Notes under the pieces: generated by a model
Databases searched by the model: none
What the model saw: only the letters and a program-made list of their open reading frames with translations
What the model was told of the DNA's origin: nothing
Made by a program: the position numbers and the translations under genes
Assembly (NCBI RefSeq): GCF_001638985.1
Contig: NW_017265141.1
Location: 296,001-360,000 of the forward strand
Source of the DNA: Phycomyces blakesleeanus NRRL 1555(-)
Taxonomy: Eukaryota > Mucoromycota > Mucoromycetes > Mucorales > Phycomycetaceae
Reading direction: 5' to 3'
DNA: 64,000 nt
Shown: positions 11,662-22,752 of the stretch, piece by piece
Position numbering within the stretch: position 1 is the stretch's first letter
How the letters are laid out: the number at the start of each line of letters is the position of its first letter

Positions 11662-13371
11662 TGGGGGGTTTTTTTTTCTTGGTTGAATTGACTATCTGTT
11701 CAACTTGATCGATCGGTTTAATGGTTCGTTAATTGATTGATTAATATGTATTATAAAGATAGGTAGATTTCTTCTTTCTTATGTTTGCTTTTTATGATCT
11801 GCAAAGAAGCAAGAACAACAAGAACAAGAGTCAATCGAAATTTAGATAACTTGATATTTGGCTTATATATATACATATTGTACATTTATTCGCTTGTATT
11901 ATAATTCTTGACCCACCTTCCTAACATAGACAAGGCAGGCAGACATAGATAGATACATTGTACTATTGTTATTTTATTATTATTATTATTATTATTCTTT
12001 AATAAAATAGGATAATATGTGTAGAGGTATGTCCTTCCATGGCAAGTTCCACAGCCATGTTGATACGATTGGGTATGCCAGTGGAATCTCCGAATTTTCT
12101 AGTACCACATAATCAAGAGACACACGCACATATATATAAATATGAAAGAGATAAGACTATTAAAAGATTAAATATAAAATAAAATAAAATAAATATCAAA
12201 CCATACATATAAAGAGATATATATATATATATATCTTTGGAAGGATATTTAAAGCTATAGATTAAATTGTTTTCAATTGCAATACTTGATCTATTAAATC
12301 AAATAGCATCTTGAATTATATTGATACAAATCTCTTATTAACAAACCAGTCCTCAAGCAAAAGCAAGCCATTTTGAATGTGCGTGAGTGTAGTGTGTGTG
12401 TGTTTGTGTGAGTTAGGAAGAATACTAATAATATATAAAAAAAATTGCTGCTACTAAAAAGCTAACCTGGCCTACCTGTCTTACCTTCTTTAATTAGCGA
12501 TACTTGGATGATTTCTTTTTTACTTTTTGCTGCTTCCATTTAGATTTCAGCTTCTGAACGTTTACAGTGGTAAAATAGGTTTCTTTTTTTTTTAGTTTTG
12601 TAACCTTTGATCACAATAGCACTTCTATTCTATTCCATGCAAAAAATTTATTGGATTTCAATATATCGGGATAATAATCTTGAATACATAAGGCAGAAAG
12701 AGAGAAAGATATTGAGGTAACTATTTGTCTATAGATGTTCTAGTTGGCAACAAGATAAGAACCCGAAATATTGTGCCAAATGAACAAAATAAGCTATTCA
12801 GGATAAGAGATTATGAAATATATATATATATAAAACATTTGTGATTCACCTTTATCTTTTATATATATATATACCCACTACAAATTATCATTATTATCAT
12901 TATTCTAGTCGTAGGTTTGTAGTAAACGGTCCATTTATACCCTGATCAACATCATTTTAATATCACTCTATCTATCTCTCTATCTACATACAGACACACA
13001 GACACACAGACACACACAGAAGTGTCTATCCGTATGTACATATATACATTTAAACACTTTCTAGATCAAACATCGTTCGATTCTCCTAGCAACAAAATGC
13101 TTTGTTTCTTATTTTGGCTGGGCTTTATTTTGTCTTGTATTATAAATATATATATAGATAAATAGATCTGACACACAAAAAAAAGAGAAAAAAAAAGGAG
13201 ATCCATCTACAAGGGACTTCTTTGACTCATCAATATCCAGATTAAAGGAAATATATGCACATTCTAATTATTCGAATTATTACTATTATAAAGCAGCAAT
13301 TGAAACAATAACCTGGTTTGTATTAAACGTTCCACACAGAGAGTGGGTGCACGAGCATTGAACCCTGTAAA

Positions 13372-13374
13372 AAA

Positions 13375-13416
<42 letters not shown>
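13372..13416. repeat. (AAAT)n tetranucleotide microsatellite
   Basis: About eleven tandem AAAT units immediately beside one of the exon-like islands. Confidence 0.85.
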
Positions 13417-13419
<3 letters not shown>

Positions 13420-14353
13420 AGTACACAAACAAAATAATCATCAAAAACAACAAAATACTGTAGCCCTTGTTTTTTGTCTTATAAAAAAGAAGAAGAAGAA
13501 TAAAAATATATCTATTAGATGTTGCCATGGTAAATGTCTCACAAGCAGATATCATTCACCAAAGAACAGCTTTAATGTATAAAAATGCGCTTTCGTATCT
13601 TTGAACTCCCACTTTCTTCTCTCTCTTTTATATATATATTAATTCCTTTATATTTTGTACACATTTTACACTTTCTAATGTATAAAAGCTTTAGGTCCTT
13701 GGAATCTTTCCAAAACCAAACACCAAAAGAAAGAAATAATGGAAACATTTAGGTGATTAACGAATATCTAGTCCTACGAACAATGTCTATTGACGAGTGT
13801 ATAATGTATTCAGAACGTTTATTTTTTTTTAATTGTTGTGGTAATACTGGCTTACTTCTTTGATTTCCATACGCAAAAATATAAAGAAAGAAAAGTCAGA
13901 ATCATCGTATTTTACGTGTCTAAAATAATAGTTATAATTTGTGGTCCATGCTCAAATCTGCTTGATCTCACAATACACCCCCACCTATATACACATGGAG
14001 ATATATATATATATAGTAGATATAATAAAGTCTTTGGACATCCCTACTCTCCGATATTGATACGGATAACGCATTGACCCAGTTCAATAAAAGAAGAACA
14101 TAAAAAAATATATGAAAGGTTAAGATAACGTAAAAATAAAATAAAAATGCCCTGTTCTGCCCTTCCTTTCCCTTCCTTGTCCTGCCATACCGAACACGCT
14201 CAAAAAGAACTTTATCACGTTGGATTCTATTTTTGTATTTGTACTTATTGCTACTATTATCATTGATAAATAATGATACTAAGGATTGACTTTTTGGCCT
14301 AGTATCAATAGACTTTTCTTTATGCTTTTATTTTAATTAATAGCCATATTATA

Positions 14354-14374
14354 CCGGACAGTATATATGTCCGG
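14354..14374. repeat. Perfect short inverted repeat CCGGACA...TGTCCGG
   Basis: Seven-base arms around a seven-base GTATATA loop, followed at once by a further ACCGG. About 100 bases on, GGTACC appears twice as an inverted pair (about 14471-14483). Function unknown. Confidence 0.6.
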
Positions 14375-15041
14375 ACCGGATTTTATAAATTATTAAAATT
14401 TGATCGAAATAGAGAAAGAGGCATTGCGATTTTTTTTTTGGATTTTTTTGGTTGGCCGAGCAAGGTCTTTAGGTACCGGGTACCAAAGCTCATTAAAGCT
14501 CCTTCTCTCTTCGACAGTGCGTACGTATCCATCTCTTATAAATGACATGAGACTTCTATTAGCCACAAAGATACTTGGCCCATGTATCCAAATGGATGAA
14601 ACAATCCTTGGAAACATGGATACCATGTATTGAATGGATGGACAAAAGATATATATATATATATAGATGTAGATTTACATGTATATTTTAAATTTAAATA
14701 CACAAGATGTGTGTAGATATGCATATAAAATTATATAATATACACATATATATAATATGTATATATTTTTATAATATATAATTTATTTATATAATATGCT
14801 TAAATCCACATGTATATATATAATATATATATATATATATGTATATGTACATGTATATTCTTTAAAGAAGTATATCATAATGGTTTACTAACCAACTGAA
14901 TATGATGTCTATTTCTTCTTTTACTTCCTCTTCTTCCTCCTTCATGTATTGCCTTGACGCCAACTTAAAATATATACATATATAAAACAATCAACAATGT
15001 TATTTAATTTATTTTAAATAACAGAAACTTCTGAGCAAACA

Positions 15042-15727
15042 ATGGTCAGATACGCTGCTACACCCGTCAACCCTGCCAAGGCTGCCAAGTCCAGAGGCTC
15101 TTACCTCCGTGTTCACGTAAGTATATATATATATATATATATATACGTGTATAAATGTATACATGCATAATCTACAATCAATTTTCTTTTTACATATTTT
15201 TTTATTCATTTGATTAATCAATCATGTATACCATTTAAACATATAAATATAAACAGTTCAAGAACACCCATGAGGTTGCCGTCGCTGTTCAGGGTTTGAA
15301 GCTTTCCAAGGCTTACAGCTACTTGAACAACGTCAATGAGCACAGACAGGCCATTCCTTTCCGCCGTTTCAATGGTGGTGTTGGTCGCACTGCCCAGGCC
15401 AAGGAGTTCGGTACCACCCAGGCCCGCTGGCCCGTCAAGTCGATCAAGTTCGTCACTGATCTCTTGAAGAACGCCGAGTCCAACGCCGAGTCTAAGGGTT
15501 TGAATGTCGAGGAGCTTTACATCTCCAGCGTCATTGTCAACCAGGCCCCCAAGCACCGTCGCAGAACTTTCCGTGCCCACGGTAGAATCAACCCTTACAT
15601 GACCTCCCCATCCCACATTGAGGTCATCCTCACCGAGAAGGATGAGGTCGTCCCCAAGGCCAATGACAAGAAGGTCGTCCGTCTCAATGCTCGCCAGTTG
15701 GCCCGCAATGCTCGCACCTCTGCTTAA
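15042..15727 (+). CDS. RPL17: 60S ribosomal protein uL22 (L17)
   Basis: Exons 15042-15116 and 15257-15727; 181 residues, against about 184 in yeast. Starts [20 protein letters not shown]; other family blocks are [34 protein letters not shown] and [21 protein letters not shown], the last forming the beta-hairpin that lines the polypeptide exit tunnel. The protein is part of the large subunit in the cytoplasm. Codons are strongly biased to C-ending forms (GTC, ATC, AAG), unlike neighbouring genes, as expected for high expression. A TTTTAAATAACAG acceptor-like sequence 19 bases before the ATG suggests a possible 5' UTR intron. Confidence 0.97.
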
Positions 15728-17171
15728 ATCATCATCATCATCGACTTGGTCATCAGGAATAAGAATGTCGACGATAATCAAGACGAAGACGACAGTAGCA
15801 GCATATTATTAAATAAATATATACATATATAAAACAATGGTTTATTTATTTTTTTACGCGTATGTGTATGTGTGTGTGTGTGCGTGCTTGAATCATTGGC
15901 ATTTTTTTTTTTGGATATTGTTATTATTATTAGGATCTATATTATATGAGTGTTCACTGTGTTTTGAAAAAAATCAAAACATACAATGAAATAGAAAAAG
16001 AAAGAATGAAAGAAAGAAAGAAGAAAATGATTACTGTGAAGAAATATTTGAAACAAACAGATATTAATTCTTTTAAAAAACAAAAAGGGATAGGGGAGAG
16101 AGGGGGATGGAGAAGGGAGGGTGGTAAAGGAAGAAGAAGAAGAGGAGGAGGAGGAGGAGGAAGGAAGGAAGGGAAAGATAAAGATAAAGATAAAGATAAT
16201 AATAAGTGGGAATTGTGGTGTAAATTCAGTTCAATTGTATTATTTTTGGGAATTATTTTTTTATGAATTATGAATTATGAATTGTAAAGATTTATGGGTA
16301 TTTTATTAAGTAAATGTCATAGAAATTTGTACATGACAATACAACAGCAACAGCAGCAAAAACAACAACAACAACAACAAAAACAAAGGCAAAAAAAGAA
16401 GGGGTGCTTATGTGTGTATTTGTGTGTATTTGTGTGTATGTGTATGTGTATGTGTGTGTGTATATACGAACTCAAATTTAGTGTGTATCAAGTAAAAATA
16501 AATAAAAATCCAGTTGAAACCATAATCCAAGGCCACTAATGAAAGAAAGAAGAAATAAGGAAGAAGAAATAAGAAATATGAAAGAAGAAATAGTTTATAG
16601 GAAACCAATACGTTTCCGTTCTGTTATTGTTTTATACATATATATCCTTTTTGTATTGGTTCAAAGTAATGAGAGTGTGATATTATACTTTCTTCAGAAA
16701 TATAAATATAATATCATGTATATAATGTGCAAATAATTAAGAGTAAAAGGGTCATAAATAGCAGAGCAATAATTGAAAGGGAAAGAGAGGGGTCAACTGT
16801 AGGATGCATAATAGAAACAACCATTTACTTGGTCTTTAATTCGCCCCTTATTATTTATATATGTAATGTATATGTATAGCATTACTCTTAATAAAAAGAA
16901 TATATAGTAATAATAATTAATAGATATTTAATACTATTAATAATAATGGTAATATATCGTTATTTAAAAATAAAAAAAAGAAGAAGAAGTTGGTTACCGG
17001 AATCTATAAACATACATAGATACATAGGTGCATAGATACATATTGATATTTGATTGCTAATCTGTAACCGTGACATTGACATCCAACAAAAGAAAGATAA
17101 ATTAATACTGAAACCAAAAGTATAAAAGGGCAGTTTGAAGTGGAATGTCGCACAGACTTGAATATGCAAAG

Positions 17172-17172
17172 A

Positions 17173-17220
<48 letters not shown>
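17172..17220. repeat. (ATT)n trinucleotide microsatellite
   Basis: About 16 perfect ATT units. Confidence 0.9.
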
Positions 17221-17221
<1 letters not shown>

Positions 17222-18255
17222 TTTAAATATAAAACAAAAGTGAAGCATGTAAGTTTGGCTGTAGAATGATAACCAAATTAAGCAAGCCTGTAAACACTCT
17301 GAAAATGCGCGCGTTAAGAACAAGGCTTGATCGACAACGGGGAAACATGACAAGGTCAATAAAAATAATAGTATAAAAAATAGTAGATAAATAAAGTAAA
17401 GGTGCGGTGGAGACAGACAATGTAAGGAATGTAACAAAAAAAGAAGGTGGAACGGGAGTACTTGATCGACTGAAAGATAGGGGAAGATTGTGTAAGAAGC
17501 ATTATGAACGCTTTATATTATCATTATATACATGTATATGTATACATGTATACATGTATGTGTGTATGTGTGTATGTGTGTGTGGAGAGAGAGAGAGAGA
17601 GGGAGAGAAAATGATAGATAGAAATATAGATAGACAGGTAGGTATATCTGTATGTAGGTATGTATGTAGGTATGAAGAGAAAGAAAGAAAGAAAGAAAAG
17701 AAAAGAAATACAGAGGGGCTTTTGATGGCTTTGTATATATCAAAAGTTTGCAAGTCTTAAAGGGAGTGCAAGCATCATAGGGTTAAGCAAGTGAGTCGAG
17801 CAAGAGATAAATAAACGCATATATATGTAGATATGTAGACATGTAGACATGTAACTATATAGATATACGGCAAGGTAAATGTAGTGCAAAGAGTTTAAGA
17901 GAAAAAGAGGGGTGTTTTGTCTTAGTGTTATCACGGAGGTATTCACATTCATTCTTGACAAAGAAGTTTAGCAATTAATATTGAATACAGGCCTTTTTTC
18001 AAATTAAAAAAGAAGAAGAAGAAGAAGAAGTACATTGGTGGATAGCATGGATGAACATTGTACCCGAGATAATTAAATAATGAAAGATAATTAAAGGGAA
18101 AGGCAATCTTGATTGCTTGATTGAATGATTGATAGTTGGTTTTTTCTTTCTTTTTATGTTAATGAACAAGGCCTATGAGTTATAATAAGAAATAATAATA
18201 AAAAGGAGTCAAAGGATTAAAGCACGATGATACCACTTTAAAAAGAGGAACAAGT

Positions 18256-18413
18256 GTGCCTGAGTGCCTGAGTGCCTGAGTGCCTGTGTGCCTGCGTGCC
18301 TGCGTGCCTGAGTGCCTGCGTGCCTGAGTGCCTGAGTGCCTGAGTGCCTGTGTGCCTGAGTGCCTGAGTGCCTGTGTGCCTGAGTGCCTGAGTGCCTGAG
18401 TGCCTGAGTGCCT
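18256..18413 (+). repeat. 8-bp minisatellite GTGCCTGA, about 20 copies
   Basis: Tandem GTGCCTGN units in perfect 8-base register. Variation is confined to the last base: mostly A, with T in units such as the fourth and C in units such as the fifth and sixth. Because 8 is not a multiple of 3 the array does not encode a fixed peptide. It is the only G/C-rich island in this 4 kb spacer. Confidence 0.92.
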
Positions 18414-18943
18414 ATGAGAGTGCCTTTCTATATATTCTAGTAGAAATCTATATATTTATACCCATATCTAATTCTATACTGATTCTATATGCGATATACG
18501 TGTGTAATATACATTTTTAAATAAAGGTGAAAAAACATAATACTCGTGTTTCATAGAGAGTTCCAAATGATGGACTGATTATAGTAAAAGTGGCATTGAC
18601 TGCATACGATCTGTTTATGTTTGTGTGTGGGTGTGCGTAAATCTCGATATATTCAAATGAATCAAGATGTACAAATGTGCGTATGTATGTATATGTATAT
18701 GCGTGTGTCTGTTTATACGTGCGTGCGTACGTGCTTATGCTTGCTTTATTTGTTTTATATGTACGTGCGTGATTGCATCTACTTGCTTGGGATTTACGAG
18801 TGAGAAAATAAAGATGGAAATTTGTTGTTAGCTCAAAGAAGATTAACGCACTATTTTTGATAGCTATTTCATCATGGTGCCTTTGACACTCTTCACAAAA
18901 AAAAGCCTATTAATATTACTATTACTTATGATTATAGCTTACC

Positions 18944-19010
18944 ATTAGTATTAGTATTAGTATTAGTATTAGTATTAGAATTAGGATTAGGATTAGGATT
19001 AGGATTACGA
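18944..19010 (+). repeat. ATTAGT and ATTAGG hexamer arrays
   Basis: Five ATTAGT units pass through ATTAGA into four ATTAGG units and end in ATTACG. Two related hexamers side by side suggest that a point-mutated unit was re-amplified. ATTAGG is close to, but not, a known TTAGGG telomere unit. Confidence 0.85.
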
Positions 19011-19426
19011 TTACTTATAATTGATTATAATTAATATATATATATTTATATAAAGCTCAGTAACTATTCCCGCCAAATAAATTTTCGTATATACTTCTTT
19101 TTCATTTGTTTTTATTGCATCCCTATTTCTTTTATATCCCCAGTTTCGGTCAAGGGCCCTTTAGCCTCCTTCAACAACTGTAGCAAAAAAAGGACTCCGT
19201 GAAGACAAAAAAAACAAGGACGCTTTCTTTTCTCTCTTTCTCTCTCTCTTTCTCTCTCGCTTTTCTTTCCACCTTTTCATTACTATATTTCTATATATCT
19301 GTTTACTTTTATTAACTTGAACCCCCCAAACCTCCTCTTTGACTTCATCTTCCTCTAACCCTCCCCATCCCTTTCTTGAAATCCATAATACATAATACAT
19401 AATACAATATAAGACAATATAATATA

Positions 19427-19490
19427 ATACAATACAATACAATACAATACAATACAATACAATACAGTACAGTACAGTGCAGTACAATAC
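19427..19490. repeat. ATACA pentanucleotide array
   Basis: About 12 units of AATAC/AGTAC, starting in a looser ATACATA stretch near 19390. It lies about 275 bases upstream of the HHCC-protein start codon. Confidence 0.85.
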
Positions 19491-19765
19491 AATATTCTTC
19501 TTTTTTTATTTGATTCCATTTGACTTTCTTGGTCTGCTTCTCTTTCTCTTTCTGATCTTAATTCAACCATTGATCTTCTTGGTCTTCTCTTTCTATACCT
19601 CTTTATCTCTCTACCTCTCTCTCTCTCTATCTTTAGAAAGAAGCACAGAGAATACAGATCTTCTTTCTCTGAATCCTTTCTTTATTCCTTTTTTGGTTCT
19701 TCTTTCTATTCTTGTAATACTATATATTCTGTATTTTGTATAGTAGCCCTATATATTTTCTCACT

Positions 19766-21541
19766 ATGAACACGGTGTACAAGCCAGTCACGCTGGATAG
19801 GATGGCATCCCAGTCGATCTATGATTATGCCACTGATAGCCAAAGACTGTCAAATAACCATCCCAATCAACCATTTTCACATGGACCAGAACTTCCTTTT
19901 GCAGTCGAGGCTACTCAATCACAAAATAACCAATGCGAACACCTATCTGTAATGTCGACGCCATCGTGCAGTAATGACGACCAATACCCGTCTTATGCAG
20001 AAATTGAAGTTATCATTCAGGAATATTTAGACAACCTGTCATCCAAAAAGCGTGACAAGGCTCTCATCGATCGCGATCGTTACATGCTCATTCTCCAAGT
20101 CCTCAAGCGTCCCAAGAACACTGCTATATCCACAGCACAATTCAGATTCTGGGTCAAGAAGATGTTTAGACTGGTTTCTTGTGGAGGAAACAGCTATATC
20201 TATCACGACGATAAACCAGTAGCCACACGAGAAGACATATATGGTATTCTATTGTGTGCACATAATGAGTCTCGTCATGGTGGAAGGGACAAGACTTCAG
20301 TTTTGGTAAGTGCACTAAACATTACACTATACTACACTATAAACATACAAATCTGTCACTTGTCAATTTTACCTTGGTAAACAAGGTTTTGTGTATATAT
20401 CAGTATTCTTCTTTTGGATTCTACTGTATTTATCATTTAATTCTCTCTTAATATTTTCTTAAATAACCAAAAACAGGTTCGTCAGCGTTATTCATGGATC
20501 CCAAAAGAACTAATTGCGCGCTTTGTCCGCAGTTGCCCTGTCTGCATATTGAAGCGTAATGGTAGTCAGAGCCCCACACTCGGATTTCCTAGGACTCCGT
20601 CTGACACCTGTGAGCCAGTCCAGACAATGGATGGATTTGTCCAAATGGAAACTCACAATGCGTTTTCCAAGTATTTTCGCCGTGACCACCCAGCAATCGC
20701 CGATGAGGAATGGCACCGCCAAAACTTTGGACACAACTATCAGCATTATAATCAGCACCTAAATAATCACAATATCCATAATAACAATAGTGATAATAAT
20801 AATAATAGTAACAATCAGCATCATCATAATCATAATCATCATAATCACCAATATCAGCATCATCAGGACCAGCAACAACACCATCTGCAACAACTGCAAC
20901 AACATCAACAGCATCAGCATCAGCAGCACCAGTCTGAAGATATCTGCCTTTATCACGCGCCAACTCATCCCGTCATCGATGGCTCTCTTGGCATGTCTAC
21001 ATCTGTACCCGCAGCAACCGTCACTGCTTCATCCGAACAATTTGCTTTTGGTCCTCTGGCTCCGGATTCCTTTGACTCTTCACTATATGGCCACACTTGC
21101 TCCGAATCGAATCATCTTCCGTCTACTTTTGGACCATTCTGTAACACATGTCAGCCTGCACCATCTGATGTGGGCTACACCGCAGAGATCATGAACGCGT
21201 CTTGTTCAGCCAATACTCTGACTGCTAGTCACAACTATCCACGGCAGCCATCGAGTGTATCATCATTGTCATGCTCCCCATCGACAACGTCCTCTGAGTA
21301 TATCATGCAGTCCACACCGTCTGTTCCTTATGCCGAGTGCGCGCCCAACTGCATTACTGCCAGTCTCCCCTTGGATCGCATACTTGTAGATCATATTATG
21401 TCCCCAAGTGAAGTCTCAAATCTCCTCTCGGACCAGAACCCTGAAGAGTCCTTTGGGCCGTACTATGCTCGACCAATGTCTTCGTTTGTACACATGAACA
21501 CAATGCCTTTTGATGTGAAGCAAAATCCAAACTACTTTTAA
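19766..21541 (+). CDS. Protein with integrase-type HHCC zinc module and Asn/His/Gln-rich region
   Basis: Exons 19766-20305 and 20477-21541; 534 residues. Residues about 75-205 resemble the N-terminal part of retroviral/Ginger-type integrases: a helical FRFWVKKMF segment, then a zinc module with His pair in AHNESRHGGRDKT and Cys pair in RSCPVC, linked by RYSWIPKELIARF. No DDE catalytic core follows. Instead come Asn/His/Gln tracts (about residues 245-325) and a Ser/Pro/Cys-rich tail. This layout suggests a domesticated transposon-derived regulator, comparable in idea to vertebrate KRBA2 or GIN1; the cellular role is unknown. The start at 19766 is the first ATG of the open frame. Confidence 0.82.
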
Positions 21542-22752
21542 ACCCTCTTCTTTTCTATTCTATTCTATTCTCTTCTTTTCTATTTTATTCTATTCTCTTC
21601 CTTTCTTCCAACAAGTTTTATATTCATATTCATATATGAATATACTTCTTTTATGCTCCTACAGTGAACAATTGTGTTTTCAATTCTTCCTTCCTTCTTT
21701 CCTTCCTTATTTTATTCATATGCCCAAACAGAAAAACAAAAGAAATAGCCCCCAAAAACAGCCAAAACAAACCAAAAAAGAAAACTCAAAATTCAAAACC
21801 AAAAACATAGCAAAAAAAAAGACACAAAAAATACCCCTTCTTTATTTCTACACCCATATTTCTTATACATATTATGCATCAAAACAGCAACAACAACAAC
21901 AACAACAACAAAAATAATACCCTCAATTAGTTTATTCTTTCTACCATATGCCTTTATTTATTTATTTTATCATTATTACTAGCATTACTACTATTACTAC
22001 TACTATTAACTACCATTACCATTACCATTACCATTACTACTTCTTTTTCTTCTATTATCATTATCTTTAGCATTATCATTATTCACTTCTTGCTTTATTT
22101 CATTCTTCATGTAAAGATTTCTATATATTTTTTCTTTATTTTCTTATTATTATTTTTATTCGTACAAGTATTGTCATCTTCTTTATATCTTATATCTTAT
22201 CTTATATCTTATATCTTATATATTTATTCTTTATTTCTTTCTTATTTGTCCTTGTCCATTTCATTTGCTTGCATGTGAGAACGTGTAGATACAATCTATG
22301 AATAATTTTTTATCATATATATGTATATGTAAATATACGTATATATCATATATACATACATACATACCTTTTTTTTTGAAACTCTTTCCAATGTGTGTGA
22401 GTGAGTGAGTGAGTGCGTTTTCTCTCTCATTATTATAATTATCAGTATTAGCATTGGTATTGGTATTGGTATTCTTATATAAATATAAAGGAAAACTATT
22501 TATTCGTTAAAAGATACATTAGTATATACACACTCATATATATGTATATTTGCGTGAGTATATATTTATGATCAAATAATTACATTCTATTTATTTATTT
22601 ATTTATTTAAAAATAAAATCTGCTTTTTGTGGTATGCAAGATGTGTAATGGAATTGGGTCGAGTGGTAATATATATATATATAAGTTTGAAAAGGGGAGA
22701 AGGGTAGAAGAAGGGGGAGTGTGAGGGGGGAAAGGGCTTTACAGTAATGCGA
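21542..22752. other. Convergent 3' spacer
   Basis: No gene seen. TCTAT/TTCTA repeats follow the stop codon directly, then CAA runs, ATTACC trinucleotide-type repeats (about 21975-22035), TATATCTTATC repeats and a TTTA run. The last 100 bases before the PLD stop are G-rich on the plus strand. Confidence 0.6.

Larger units (their letters stand above)
11662..15041. other. Spacer between permease and uL22, with exon-like islands
   Basis: About 3.4 kb with no gene I can assemble. Islands that look coding include, on the minus strand, 12543-12482 (starts MEAAKSKKEIIQVSLIKE and runs into a GTAAGA donor) and about 12108-12006 (reads GIPNRINMAVELAMEGHT). On the plus strand, about 13204-13359 reads DFFDSSISRLKEIYA and on to a stop. 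They do not join cleanly, so they may be an unannotated gene or transposon relics. The rest is TA-rich with an (AAAT)n run and a small hairpin at 14354-14374. Confidence 0.4.
15728..19765. other. 4 kb repeat-rich spacer
   Basis: No gene found. It contains purine-rich tracts (about 16087-16200), CAA/CAG runs (16340-16390), GT runs, an (ATT)n run (17172-17220), GA/TA repeats near 17580-17700, an 8-bp minisatellite (18256-18413), ATTAGT and ATTAGG hexamer arrays (about 18944-19010) and an ATACA array (19427-19490). Reading frames here are simple-sequence translations. The last 300 bases are CT-rich and probably form the promoter and leader of the next gene. Confidence 0.65.

Noticed and set aside
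13320..13366. tRNA-like GGTTCAATG sequence
   Set aside because: No acceptor stem or anticodon arm can be folded around it. No tRNA was found elsewhere by eye, though a covariance search was not possible.
15218..15781. Minus-strand frame of 187 codons opposite uL22
   Set aside because: Asp/Leu-rich mirror of the highly biased uL22 exon.
18256..18413. CRISPR-like array
   Set aside because: Direct 8-bp tandem repeat without spacers, in a eukaryotic genome.
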